The translations under genes and the position numbers were made by a program. Below the pieces are notes generated by a model. That model had not been told where the DNA came from, searched no databases, and saw nothing but the letters and a program-made list of their open reading frames with translations. A stretch of DNA of 64,000 nt from Bimuria novae-zelandiae CBS 107.79 (taxonomy: Eukaryota; Ascomycota; Dothideomycetes; Pleosporales; Didymosphaeriaceae). Below, one piece after another: positions 44,556 to 55,221 of this stretch (position 1 is its first letter; each line of letters opens with the position of its first letter). The stretch spans positions 1 to 64,000 of the forward strand of contig ML976727.1 of the NCBI GenBank assembly GCA_010015655.1. The letters run 5' to 3'.

Positions 44556-45738
44556 TCAGGAATTGATGGTGGAGGTTTTCAGTGCCTCCTCGGGTGTGCA
44601 GACAGTGGCGAGGGTAGAAGACGACGAGAGCGATTCCGTATGACTTCGAGTCGACGACGACCTCGTATAGTTTTGAGTCTCGCTAGACGAACCTAGAGTA
44701 AGCCAGTGAACAATAAGCACACCGAAGATGACTGTTGGCATGTTAATATTTTTGGCCATTCAGCGCATTTGAATAAGAGATCCCTTACCATCAGCCACGC
44801 ATGATAGGAAGCAGACAAATGCCAGCTGTATGCCGTGTAGGATGAAGAAGGCGACAAGGTTAATGGCAGAAGCCAGAAACGTCAAGCTACTTCCAATGAC
44901 ATTCTTCCGCAGTACCCTCTTCATGCTCGAAGAGAATCTGTCCCTCTCTTGGCTTTCCTGGAGGCACCATGATCTCCATCACCGCATCGTAGTATGTAAG
45001 CGCCCTACAGAAGGCGACAAGGTCCCGTCGCGAGATTTCAAGACGCGCCGAAGCTGAATAAAGAAGACCACCAGAAGCGACACGTTCATGATTGCGTCGA
45101 AGACTAGCAAGGTGTAGCCGGGAACCAACGCAAGTCCTATCCGGCATTGCCCATCTTCTGAACCGATCTCAGAGTAATAAGTGGTCAAAGTCCATATAGC
45201 AATTGGGCCGAAGGTACCAAATATGAATACGGTCCCGCCGACCCCACACCCAATCATCGGTGCGTTTGCGCATGACAGGAGCACGGACAATATGCTCTCT
45301 TTCGAGGAGGAACATATAACTACATTGCTCAGTCAGGCTTGAAAGCACAGGTCAATCTGAATGCGTACAGGCAAAACTTTACAACACAGCAAGAATTCCA
45401 CAGACCATGATGGAAGCATAGCACTGCCGTTGCGTCGTCGTTCCGAATGTGACAACAAGAGTCGAAGAAGCGACAATGAACCCCAGGGCGACAAAGGTCT
45501 ACAGATGAACCAAAATCCATGCGAACTTAATTTTCTTCCTATCAAACTCCTTCACACAAATACCTGGAATTCTATCAGGGCACTGGCTGTTGTACCCATA
45601 ACACAAAACATACCTAACACAAAGCCAGCGAGAATAGGCACCCACGAAGGAAGTAAAAGCGGTCCATACAAAGGCCATCAGAATCATATCACTGGCTATT
45701 GTTTCGGGACAAGCAGCAAAATATCGGAACCTGCACAC
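44556..45738 (-). pseudogene. Multi-pass membrane protein of a fungal-specific family; one in-frame stop
   Basis: The first visible exon begins after an acceptor (TCTAACGCATGGGTGTGCAG) near 45738: RYFAACPETIASDMILMAFV, with a membrane helix. An intron from about 45644 (GTATGT...CCCTGATAG) leads to IPGICVKEFDRKKIKFAWIL, then TAG (45499-45501, fits CAG to TAG), and the frame continues FVALGFIVASSTLVVTFGTT. Later exons: MIGCGVGGTVFIFGTFGPIA, CRIGLALVPGYTLLVFDAIM with LLVVFFIQLRRVLKS, then FLASAINLVAFFILHGIQLA. The last exon (VIFGVLIVHWLTLGSSSETQ) ends in a Ser/Thr-rich cytosolic-type tail with stop at 44556. About six hydrophobic segments suggest a receptor-like protein. The 5' end is missing, perhaps displaced by the neighbouring transposon. 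Function unknown. Confidence 0.6.
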
Positions 45739-45756
45739 CCATGCGTTAGATTTTGA

Positions 45757-45959
45757 AGGGATTAATGTGCAATGTGGTGTCGCGTTGGTGATTTTTAAGG
45801 TTGTTTAGCGCAAACTCATAGAGGCACTGTGGAGACAGATCCGCTTGGGATGCTGCACCAGGTCCGGCGGGTGCAGAAATCTCGAAGCCGGCAATATTCC
45901 GGGGCGCCACGCGAAGTTCCCTCAGCCGAACTTTGTTGGAACGACTATCGGTGGTTTCG
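45757..45959 (-). pseudogene. Truncated coding fragment next to the Tc1-like insertion
   Basis: One minus-strand frame is open for about 67 codons (SNKVRLRELRVAPRNIAG, FEISAPAGPGAASQADLSPQ, CLYEFALNN...), starting exactly at the transposon's TA. Across the element, the frame would join with LIVVS... from about 49440-49424. This may be the lost 5' part of the membrane protein gene or an unrelated gene; I do not recognise the family. Confidence 0.4.
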
Positions 45960-46109
45960 TAAAATCCCGCTACACATGTGATCTGGGCGCTTGTTAGGTA
46001 ATCGCTTCCTGCGCGTCATTTGACCCCACCTATTTTTCCATATAATTAGATACCGTACATGAATTTATTCCCTTAAATAATACCCTGCTATTATCCTTAA
46101 GGGTTATCG

Positions 46110-47720
46110 TAATGCCAGCTAAAAGTCGTAAACGTAAGAGTACTTAGGTGTTTAAGGGGGGCAAGAATCCACCCTAAGCAACGCGGGTAGCTAAAAAGTC
46201 GCGTATAATAAAGTTACTTTATAAAAAAACTTTTAAAAAAGTAAAGGCTAGGGCACCTTTACAAGAGATAGTAAATAAAGCTAATTATATAATTACTACT
46301 AAGGTAGCTAAAGTAGAGTAACTTAAGGATAAGGACGTTAAGGAGTAAGAGATATACCTAGAGAATAGCCTATTATTAGCCTAGCTAGGTCCTTTTATAT
46401 AATAATTAGATAAGGAGCTTGCTAAGGTAATTAATAAGACTTATATCAGATGTCGCTATAGAGCGTACTATAATAATAAGATAGTTAATAGCGTAGAGGA
46501 TAGTAATTATAAGCAACTACTTAGTAGTCTAATAGCGGGCGAGGTTTAGAGATAGGCTAACAGCATTATTATAGAGATAAGCACCTAGGAGAAAGTCTCT
46601 ATTAAAAGCCTTACTATTATTATATATTTAAGTTAAACTTTAGTAACGGATTGTATAGCAAACGCTCTTAAACGCGGGGAGAGTTACCTACGTTTTACTA
46701 ACGTAAAAACTAGCGTAGAAAAGTTACTATAATTAGCGCCCCTAGGGGCCACTGCGTGCATAGATTTTAACTTAGTACTGCTACTAGAGTCACCTCAGGT
46801 GCCTGCTTCAAGTCAGTCACGCGTAGGTGGCCTATAAGGCTCTTAGGTACGACTCACCGCTACTAATCGCCAACTTGCTGAGCTGCCAGACGTCATGGCA
46901 ATTGACCAGATAGGCAATGGGCCAGCCATCCAAATACGGAACGCGTAGAGGTGCCAGGACACCATGTGCTCGAACTACGCCCATGTGTGCTACTTTCAGC
47001 GTACTAAATCGTTGCTGGTGCGATTCTCCGATCATATGCCCGTCGAGGGCAATATAGTCGCCATATGGGCCCGCGAGGTGTCGCTGCAAAGGTGTACAGT
47101 TGCAGAGCCGTCAGACAACGTTCGGTTAATGATAGCGAGATCTCGTGGGCAGGCTGGGCGACGGCGGAGGAGGAGCGACTCTGACGGCGAGCCTATAATA
47201 AAAGATATGCTTAAATTGCTAATCGTGTCTGCAATAAGTTAATTAGTATAAAGTTAGCTATCTTAAAGATCGCCTGCCTAGTAGCGAAAACCTAATTACC
47301 TACTAGACGACCTGCTAGTTTCGACGTGGGATCTATTAACTTATAGTAACGTAGAGGAGCTCTACTATATAACACTACTTTTCCTATAGTGGTGGCTTAA
47401 CGAGGGTCCACACAAAGATTGCAGAGATGTAAGAAAAGTCTTTACTATAGTTAAGGATAATAGAATTAATATTAACATGCTTATAGATCCCTCGGAGGCT
47501 AGCATGCCGTATACCTTATGGCAAGAGGTATAGAAGCTACTACTACCTCTACTACTTAAACTTTAAGTATATACCGTCCGATGGCAGCGTGGATTTAAAG
47601 GACTAACTCTAGAGCAAAAAGCTCAGTGCCTAGAGAACATAAAGAAGGAGAAAGAGCGTGTAGAGCGAGAAAAGCGAGAGGAGCGAGAGGAGGACGAGGA
47701 CAAGGAGAGCTTATTTATAT
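46110..47720 (+). pseudogene. Possible second ORF of the Tc1-like element, decayed
   Basis: From ATG 46111 the plus strand reads MPAKSRKRKST, stop, VFKGGKNPP and on, basic and stop-rich. Around 46964-47240 an unmutated piece reads CSNYAHVCYFQRTKSLLVRF, DHMPVEGNIVAIWAREVSLQ, then a basic tail (GQAGRRRRRSDSDG). Near 47600-47700 a charged coiled-coil-like stretch (KEKERVEREKREEREEDEDK) ends it. No family recognised. Whether these are one gene or several is unknown. Confidence 0.35.
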
Positions 47721-48299
47721 AATAAATATAAGAAGTTGCTAAAGCTTTTAGCCAGGTTACTAACGTTAATTTTGTAGTTACTTATACTTTACGCTCTAGT
47801 TATATTATTAATTACTTTTAGATAGGGCGCGTCGTAAGTACTTTTATTAAAAAATTTACGTTCTTTATTTTTGTCCGATTATATGGCCTCTATCTGTTGT
47901 GGATATGAGGCTGGAGCACTCTCTCTTTTGTACTATTCTAAATAGGGCTAGCGCTGCAGCGGCACTTATTTGGAGCCTCGCACACATCTGCATTCCAGAC
48001 ACAGACAGAACACGAACATCATTAATCAATCATCACATCCATTAAATTCTCATCATTGCATTATCTCAAAGTGACAGAACACTATTAAATCTGACAATTT
48101 TACTAATTTTAGCCTATAAAAATTAATTTTAAGGAATTTACTACCTAAATATACGTATATTATATTAACTTATTAACAGAATTATGTAAAACTACGACGT
48201 AAGTAAATTAACGCTAGTAAATAATAAGTCCACACGGGCTACTATTATTAGGCTTAATAATATTTACACTTAATAATAACGTGTTAATTACTTAAGTCC

Positions 48300-49330
48300 T
48301 TTATCTCCTATACACCTCACACCTGCTAGCCTAAGTAGCTAAAGTACTTTCTCGCCCGCTCGTCGTTATAGCAACCCTCCTGTACACCCAGCTCCAAGAA
48401 ATACGAGAAATCCTAAAAGATAGGCGCTTTCTAGAAGTTCTTTTTTATCTATGACTTTAACGCTTTAAAGCTCTGCTCAATCGGATTCATATTAGGTGAG
48501 TATGGCGGTAGGTACTCGAGTACTACCCCAGCGTCTATTCAGAGTTGTTAAATTTTAGCTAATTAATAAATAGATATATTATCTATTATAATTACTAAGC
48601 GTAGCCCCGGGTACGGCGTATAATACGATAGCACTTTACTAGCAAGAAACTCCTTTATTAACTCTACTATAATTGCTCCCTAATAGATAAAATAATCAAG
48701 ATACCTATTAACGTCTATAGCTAGTAATAAACTCCACCTCTCCAACCTCTACACTAAGTACAATACCTAAACTAGCGTATTTACCTCTAACTAGGTATAT
48801 TTTTAATCGCCCGTACGCTTGTTGCAAGCGCTCTTATTAACTACTATTACTATCTCCGCCTTATACGCTAGCTAGTAGCGAGCTCTAAACGCTCGACGGA
48901 GGACTGCGTTACGCTTAGCTACCACTTTAGTTACTGCTTTTTAACTCTACCTTATGCTGGCAAGAGTCTCCTATATAGTTGTTTATAAGGCTTTTACGTT
49001 ATACTCGTTATACAAGAAACTCTGCATCTTATCTAGGTAAGTATTTAGCTAGCCTAGCAGCAACTCTTTAAGCTTCTCGCAATAGTACTATAATAACAAC
49101 GGCAGCCTACCTTGCCGTACGCAGCTTGGCGGGTAAGGTTACCCTTAGTACTTTAAACTAAGTTAAATTATCCTAATTATTGTCCTAGCCACCTTTATAT
49201 TTCTTTAAATTTAGGTGTTGCTAATATCGTTATTTAATTAATTAATTACGGCCTGCAACACCGTCGGCGGTAACCTAGCTTTACTATAAGTCCCTATTAA
49301 GGACTTTTAGATTCTTATAATATATTAAAA
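48300..49330 (-). pseudogene. Decayed DDE_3 (Tc1/IS630-type) transposase
   Basis: On the minus strand near 48600-48420 a frame reads GLRLVIIIDNISIY (Asp block), then AGVVLEYLPPYSPNMNPIEQ and SFKALKS. The PPYSPxxNPIE signature contains the catalytic Glu of Tc1/IS630 transposases. Stops interrupt the frame on both sides. Limits are approximate. Confidence 0.75.
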
Positions 49331-49423
49331 AGTTAATATTTAGCTAATAAATCCGTGTTTTAAATAACGCGCGGAAATCGATTACTAATACGCGGGGCAG
49401 GTCACATGTGTAGCGGGATTTTA

Positions 49424-50183
49424 CGAAACGACAATAAGCTGTCATTGTGACAACATGGAGGTCGGACGCAGCGCATTCGATATCATATTTCGGACGAGAT
49501 AAAACTCATGCGCCCACCGCGCGTAACACTACAATAACCTTAAGCTTAAACCAAAATAAATGTGTTTGAGGTTTTGGTAGATTTTGGGTGTTCTGGTAAC
49601 AACACCATAGGTTATTTTGTTTGCGACATAGCTTCTTGACAATCGCTCTGAGAAGCCCACACAAGGTTCGCCTGCGGATCCAGCTGTAGAAGCATTCATA
49701 TTTCTAAAATCTAAGGTTTCACGACATTGTTAATAGCTCGTCTCGTTATGGGAAACTATGCCGCACCCAATCAGTGTCCACCGCAAACCTTAAGAGTAAG
49801 GACCTTGGGTCGTGCGACACTACACACTTAACAATATAACGACTAGGACTCACCGCACGATAATACACCCTCCAATCGTGCTGGGTGCATACCGCCGATT
49901 CTCTTTTCTTTTCATATTTAACTGACCATCTGGGCGTTTGTTCACCTGGCCACGCCCCCAAACATCTGGCGACTGTACCTAGGTAGACTCTGATTCATTG
50001 TAGCTCCGGGAATAGCGACATTCATGGCCCGGCTGCATGAGACTCGCTAGCTCCGAACTTCTGCAACAAGCCAAGCGCCTGTTCAAAGTAACCTTAGACT
50101 GGACAATGGTCATATTTTAAGTTAAGCTGGAGTATACCAAGCTAGTCTTACCTTTGCTTGTCGCATCAAGTGACTCCATGCGC
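49424..50183. other. Normal-composition spacer right of the Tc1-like element
   Basis: No recognised gene except the possible continuation of the interrupted fragment (minus strand, about 49424-49480), which contains a TGA. Confidence 0.3.
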
Positions 50184-50420
50184 TCATATTGTTTTTGTAG
50201 CAGCTTGGAAAAAGCGTTCGATGCGAGCCTCGGGTGCGTACAGATCTATCTCCAGAAGCGATCGCATGTACGTAAAGGCACCGGTGCAGTGGAAGTTAGT
50301 TCCAGTGGTTGTTAGGACGGTCGCAGGATGGGCAAGACCCTGAATGCGTGCAACACCAATGAAAGGTTCCCAAGTTCTCAATCGAAGGCAATGCCATTCC
50401 AGTAGGGCGCATTGTGCACA
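50184..50420 (-). pseudogene. Hypothetical C-terminal coding fragment
   Basis: The minus strand is open from about 50420 to a TGA at 50184, reading LRTWEPFIGVARIQGLAHPA, TVLTTTGTNFHCTGAFTYMR and LLEIDLYAPEARIERFFQAA. Composition looks coding and lacks low complexity, but no start codon, upstream exon or known family was found. Possibly the last exon of a degraded gene. Confidence 0.35.
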
Positions 50421-50664
50421 TGTGTATCCGCGGATGCTAGTTTCATAAAGAACATTAGGAGCACCTACCTAGGTAGCTAGTAGCATTGTAAAGACAAGAT
50501 TAGGACTAGTATATATTCCACTGTTCTTACTCTACCTCTACATATACCTTCCAACCACTCTTTAAATTTCAGTGATCCCCTTCTATTTATCAAGCACCGC
50601 CACAGGTATGCTTACTCAGCGTGGCTGAACTAGCCTTCGCACCCCGGCTTGGTCCCTCACCATA
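50421..50664. other. Spacer, no gene seen
   Basis: Nothing recognised up to the pogo element. Confidence 0.3.
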
Positions 50665-52591
50665 AGTCGGGCACCCTAGTTTCCGACACCCCATAGTTTC
50701 CGACAGCCCCGCAACCTCGCCCCCCACCATGCACCACGACTAAATATTAACTTTAAATAACTTAATTCTTTACTAATTTTAAAAATATTTTTTGCACTAT
50801 TTTCGCTACCTTTAAATAGCTAGATATATAGAAGAAGATATCTAGAGTACGCTTATAGACCTTAAATCTAGGGTTACTTTAGCTACTATTACTACTTAAT
50901 ATAGGGTCCTACGTAATACTCTTCGCGGCCACTTTAATAGTGCCTAACCCTATTAGTATGCTTACGACGGTGAATAATAGCTTATAACTATTTAAGAAGA
51001 GCTTTTAGAAAAATAAATTCTTTAGTAAGAGGCCCTTAATTATGCGCTAACGCACACGCAAGTGTAGGCTATTATAATTATTATTTTTAAGTAATAGAGT
51101 AACTATAAAAACCTAGGGAAGAAGTAGACTAGTTACTTTATATAACGCTACTTAGCTATTAAGTTAAAATTAAGTTGCTAGACTAGCTAGGAACGCGTAA
51201 ATAAGGCTACTCTAGAAAATATTAGGCACTTATTTAACCTGTATAAAATAGTAAGCTAGATTCCCCCCTAGCGTAGGTATAATACCGACAAGGGCGGTAT
51301 TGTAAAGGGCTAGGATATTAATAGGCTTGTTATAGGCTCCTCGTAAGAGAGCCCGAACGCTATACTAGTTAAGATAATAAATACCTATACTTAGATCTTT
51401 ATAGTAGAGTGTATCTCTGCGCTTAGCGTTGCTCTAAACCCCCTTATTATCTTTAAGGCTAAGAGCATCCAGGAGCAGTGGTTTAAGAAGGAGTTTTTAG
51501 CTTAAAACCAAGACTAGCATGTTACCTTTTCGCAAAATAAATAAACGAGTAATAACATCGCTATTAAGTAGCTAGAAAAGGTGTTTTTGCTATAGACTAA
51601 GCCTGATAATCCCTCTAAGGCACGATTACTTATCGTTAATAGCTATAGTAGTTATACTTTAGATAAATTTATAACTATATATTACTTAAATAATATCTAC
51701 TTACTCTTTTTCCTTGCTTATACTTTACATCTACTCTAGCCTTTAGATTTAGGCTATTTCTTAAATCTAAAGGCGGCGTATTGGTGCTTTATTAGCAAAT
51801 ATATAGCTTAGACAGATAAAATAAAGCTTAGGAAGGCTAAGTTTCTTAAATTTTATATAAAAGTACGTAAAATCGGCCTTCGAGAGCAGTGCATCTGATC
51901 TAGGTGGAAGGTAATAGGCTTATACCCTAAGAGCGTAAGGAAGCCCTTAGGTTCTCGCTAAGTAGTAGTGCGCGAACGGCCGTCAACACTACCCCCTTCT
52001 ACTATAGATATTAGGACGCTAAAACGCGGTAGCGATGTTATAAAGCTATTTTCTAAAAAGAACTTTTTACTAACTACACGACAATACGTTTAGCTTACTA
52101 CTATAGCGTTTAACTATACCTTAATAATAATTACTATATAAGACCGTGAGATTGCTTCCTTACGTAAGTAGGTAGAGCAAGCTAACCTGCTAAAACGCTA
52201 TAAAGTTATAACTAATCTAAATAATCTCTTTATAAGTCTTGCAGAAGTTCTCTCTTAAACTAATTAAGAGCCTACTTAACGTGTTTGTAAGGTAAGAAGC
52301 GTAGAGTAAGGGGTTATTATTATAAAGGAAGAGAGTAGCTCTAAGGAGGAAGTAAAGTAATTATTAGTGTAACGTTTAGTATAGAATTAATAACTAACAC
52401 GATGGTATCTTAATCGTGATTTAAGTGTAGATAAAGAAAGCAATTAAAATCCTTTAAATACGATTTTTTTAATGCTTTTTTAAAATTATTTAATGAAGCT
52501 GTGAGCACATTCGCAACGTAGAGTGGTGGCAGCGGCGAAATTTGGCGGGGTGTCGGAAAATGGGGGGTGTCGGAAACTAGGGTGCCCGACT
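50665..52591 (+). mobile_element. Pogo-like DNA transposon, second family, RIP-mutated interior
   Basis: Termini AGTCGGGCACCCTAGTTTCC (50665 onward; inverted at 52591) continue with GACACCCC and duplicated TTTCCGACA blocks. They are flanked by TA (50663-50664 and 52592-52593). Size 1927 bp. Composition switches from GC-rich to TA-rich at about 50745 and back at about 52510. The transposase relic is on the plus strand. Confidence 0.88.
50880..52260 (+). pseudogene. Decayed pogo-type DDE_1 transposase
   Basis: Readable plus-strand blocks: NTDKGGIVKG (about 51287-51316, the NxDExG first-Asp region) and SALNPLIIFKAKSIQEQWF-like sequence at about 51420-51490, as in pogo/Tigger-like fungal transposases. 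Most Gln, Trp and Arg positions have become TAA, TAG or TGA. Limits are approximate and the protein is dead. Confidence 0.65.
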
Positions 52592-52785
52592 TACTGTGTG
52601 TGCATGCTTTACGCCTTGAAACCTTGGTGTCTTCGCAATTTTTCAAGCTACGGCATAACGCAGTGTAAGAGCAGTACCTTTTATGCCTTATTGTTTGTGC
52701 ACAGGGGAACACACTACCCCCCTCTCGACCCCTCCTATACAGACTATTACGCCTCCTTCATCAGTTTAACTCTTGCCATTCCAAG

Positions 52786-54300
52786 ATGCGGAATTTAAGA
52801 CTAGTATCTCTAAAGTTGACGGTCTTCCTCGGAGCATTCGCTCCCAATACACATGCAACATGCCAAGGGCACAGTGGCCTCCCTTCCCTTTACATCTGTG
52901 GCACCATCTTGACACCATCTGGTCCGATCCGGAACGGTCACATCTCGATAGAAAACGGCCGCATTCATTCCATTGGCGCAACATGCACACTATCGCCACA
53001 CGCCGACACCACAACATTCATCGACTGCGGCACTGGTGTGGTTTCTCCTGGCTTCATAAACGCGCACGAACACCTCGAGTTCGCTACCGTGCGTCCATTG
53101 CTCGACGACGGCACTCGTGTAAGCCACCGGCACGACTGGCGCCGCGGCATGCGAGGCAACGAGAAGCGCGAGCCGGCGCGGAACTACACAAAGCTTGTGT
53201 CTGCGATGTGGGGCGAGCTCCGCCATATCTTTTCCGGAACCACGAGCGTGGTCGGAGGTGCGATGGCGCCGGGCCTGGTCCGCAACCTAGATTGGGCAGA
53301 AGGATTGGGAGTTGGGCTGGTGAGTGGAGCTGCAAAGTACGATATCTACCCTCTTGACGACAAAGAGGGCATCCTGAGAAAGGACGATTGCGATTATGGA
53401 CCGCACACTATCACTAAGGAGCAGGCGGCAAAATATCCGATGTACATCGCACATGTGTCTGAAGGCATTGATGCTGAGGCGGCGAATGAGTTTCGCTGTT
53501 TATCGGATGCATCATACGATGTCACGCCTCTTCCTAATGGCGGCGGTACCAGCACGGATATTATTCAACCTAACGTCGCGTTCGTCCACGCACTCGGTCT
53601 CACCGAACCAGACTTTGACCTCGTGGCCGAGCGAGGCGCGCATCTCGTTTGGTCGCCGCGTACCAACATCTTCCTCTACGGTAAGACCTTAGACATCAGC
53701 GTGCCGTTAGCGAAGGGTGTCAATGTTGCGCTGGGCACAGACTGGGTTGTGAGTGGAAGTGCAACAATGGGAAGAGAAGCCGTGTGTGCTGCGCATGTCA
53801 TGAAAAACAGCTTTGGCGTTGATGTCGAAGCGAAGACGCTATGGGAAATGATGACTATCAATGCCGCCAAAGCGTCAGGCGTTGCAGCGCACGTGGGCTC
53901 GCTTGAGGTTGGGAATTTGGCCGACATTGTTATCTTTCGGGATGACGGAGGCGATCCGTATGGGAGTGTTGTATTTGGCAAGCCGGAAAATATCAACTTG
54001 GTACTGCGGGGTGGCAAGGTATTGGTTGCCAATCCCACGCTGAATCAGTTGTCTGGAGAGTACTGCGAGAGTGTTACCTTCGGAGAACCGAGCAAGGTTT
54101 CAGTCGCCAATTCAACGCTAAATCAGTTAACTGGAGAGCACTGCGAGAGTGTTACATTCGGAAAAACGGAGAAGATTGTCTGTGTGGCTAATGAACTAGG
54201 TAAGACGTATGCGGAATTCAAGAAGGATCTCGAAGGGGTCTATCCTGCGATCTTACCCGGGGTTCCGGAGAATGAACCGTCTTGCGAACCAACGCGATGA
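52786..54300 (+). CDS. Secreted-type amidohydrolase (metal-dependent, cyclic amidohydrolase/deaminase family)
   Basis: Intronless, 504 residues from ATG 52786. The N-terminus (MRNLRLVSLKLTVFLGAFAP, then NTHATC) looks like a signal peptide, suggesting secretion. Family landmarks: ILTPSGPIRNGHISIENGRI; metal-binding HxH in GFINAHEHLEF; third His in YIAHVSEGID; fourth in VAFVHALGLTEPD; metal Asp in VALGTDWVVSGS; and the closing barrel block LEVGNLADIVIFRDDG. Such enzymes hydrolyse C-N bonds in amides or deaminate ring compounds; substrate not predictable. Near the C-terminus a 30-residue unit (TLNQLSGEYCESVTFGEPSK) is repeated in tandem (54040-54180). It lies 200 bp from a dead pogo element yet shows no lesion. 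Confidence 0.85.
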   Translation: MRNLRLVSLKLTVFLGAFAPNTHATCQGHSGLPSLYICGTILTPSGPIRNGHISIENGRIHSIGATCTLSPHADTTTFIDCGTGVVSPGFINAHEHLEFATVRPLLDDGTRVSHRHDWRRGMRGNEKREPARNYTKLVSAMWGELRHIFSGTTSVVGGAMAPGLVRNLDWAEGLGVGLVSGAAKYDIYPLDDKEGILRKDDCDYGPHTITKEQAAKYPMYIAHVSEGIDAEAANEFRCLSDASYDVTPLPNGGGTSTDIIQPNVAFVHALGLTEPDFDLVAERGAHLVWSPRTNIFLYGKTLDISVPLAKGVNVALGTDWVVSGSATMGREAVCAAHVMKNSFGVDVEAKTLWEMMTINAAKASGVAAHVGSLEVGNLADIVIFRDDGGDPYGSVVFGKPENINLVLRGGKVLVANPTLNQLSGEYCESVTFGEPSKVSVANSTLNQLTGEHCESVTFGKTEKIVCVANELGKTYAEFKKDLEGVYPAILPGVPENEPSCEPTR

Positions 54301-54640
54301 TGTGGGGCTGGTTGGACAGGGCGACACTAAAGGGCTACCTATAACGCTCGATGTCAGTCTGCGAAATGTTGCCACTCTGCGAACAAACCATGCTAGAACA
54401 CGTGCGCGATAGCCATAAAGAGAGGCCTGAAACATGTCCGAGCAAAACTATTGATAGTATATGTGAAACAAATACATGAAAAAACGTTTCCGTTATCCTG
54501 CAGCAATATCATTTTCTTTGTATCTAAATTCATCGCCCGTGTCTCGACCATAAGATCTCTTCGTTCCGGTCCTAAGATCGCTTCATGCTTTGTGTTACTC
54601 TACACTAGACTAACGTCTATCCCGTAGGTACGGAAACCCC
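54301..54640. other. 3' flank of amidohydrolase, no gene seen
   Basis: Normal composition fading into AT-rich repeats; nothing recognised. Confidence 0.35.
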
Positions 54641-54710
54641 ACCATGTGGGAAATTAAGCGAGGTACCTTAGCTTTTAGCTTCTATAATTTAATGTAGGCG
54701 TTAAAATAAT

Positions 54711-54850
54711 TATCTATACAACTTCACTTGCCATTTAATAGTGGTGTTGAGTAACGCTTTGATTGGCGGCGTAGGCTCTTACGTGCGAAGTAAGAGGGAA
54801 TGTGGAGGTATGCTCTCGCTCGTTTCCTCTGCTTAGCAGCGTGTCGACCT
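54711..54850 (+). repeat. Direct repeat, less mutated copy
   Basis: Contains ACGCTTTGATTGGCGGCGTA and GGCTCTTACGTGCGAAGTAA. The same sequence recurs at 55087-55221 with many C-to-T and G-to-A changes. Confidence 0.75.
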
Positions 54851-55086
54851 AATCGCAGACTATATAAAAAAGCAAATATAACTAACTATATATTTATTAA
54901 TTATTAAACGCTAGGTACTAAGGGAGGAGGGAAGGTAAAATTTACGTAGTATTTATATAAATTCCTGTAGTAGTAATAAGGGTAGTAGGTAGATAGGGGG
55001 CATTATCTAAATATATTGCTTCTTTATAATGCTGCACTTCTTTGTGTAGTGCTTAGTGGCTTAATCAAGTATAGAACCTTTTATCT

Positions 55087-55221
55087 ATATAACTTTACTT
55101 ACTATTTAATAGTAATATTAAGTAACGCTTTAATTAGTAGCGTAGGCTCTTACATGTAAAGTAAGAGGGAATATAAAAGTATACTCTTACTTATTTCCTT
55201 TGCTTAGTAGCGTGTTAGCTA
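55087..55221 (+). repeat. Direct repeat, heavily RIP-mutated copy
   Basis: ACGCTTTAATTAGTAGCGTA and GGCTCTTACATGTAAAGTAA match 54711-54850 with transitions of the RIP type. Confidence 0.75.

Larger units (their letters stand above)
45962..49421 (-). mobile_element. Tc1/mariner-like (DDE_3) transposon, 3460 bp, RIP-mutated
   Basis: Inverted ends AAATCCCGCTACACATGTGA (45962 onward; inverted at 49421) extend with mismatches to about 75 bp. They are flanked by TA (45960-45961 and 49422-49423). Without the element the site would read TTTCG-TA-CGAAA. The minus strand carries a DDE_3 transposase relic, and a separate plus-strand frame lies in the left half. RIP is strong in most of the interior but not at the ends or at 46780-47180. 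Confidence 0.85.

Noticed and set aside
38592..54300. Biosynthetic cluster made of hydrolase, carrier and amidohydrolase
   Set aside because: No backbone enzyme, no shared regulator, and two transposons separate the genes.
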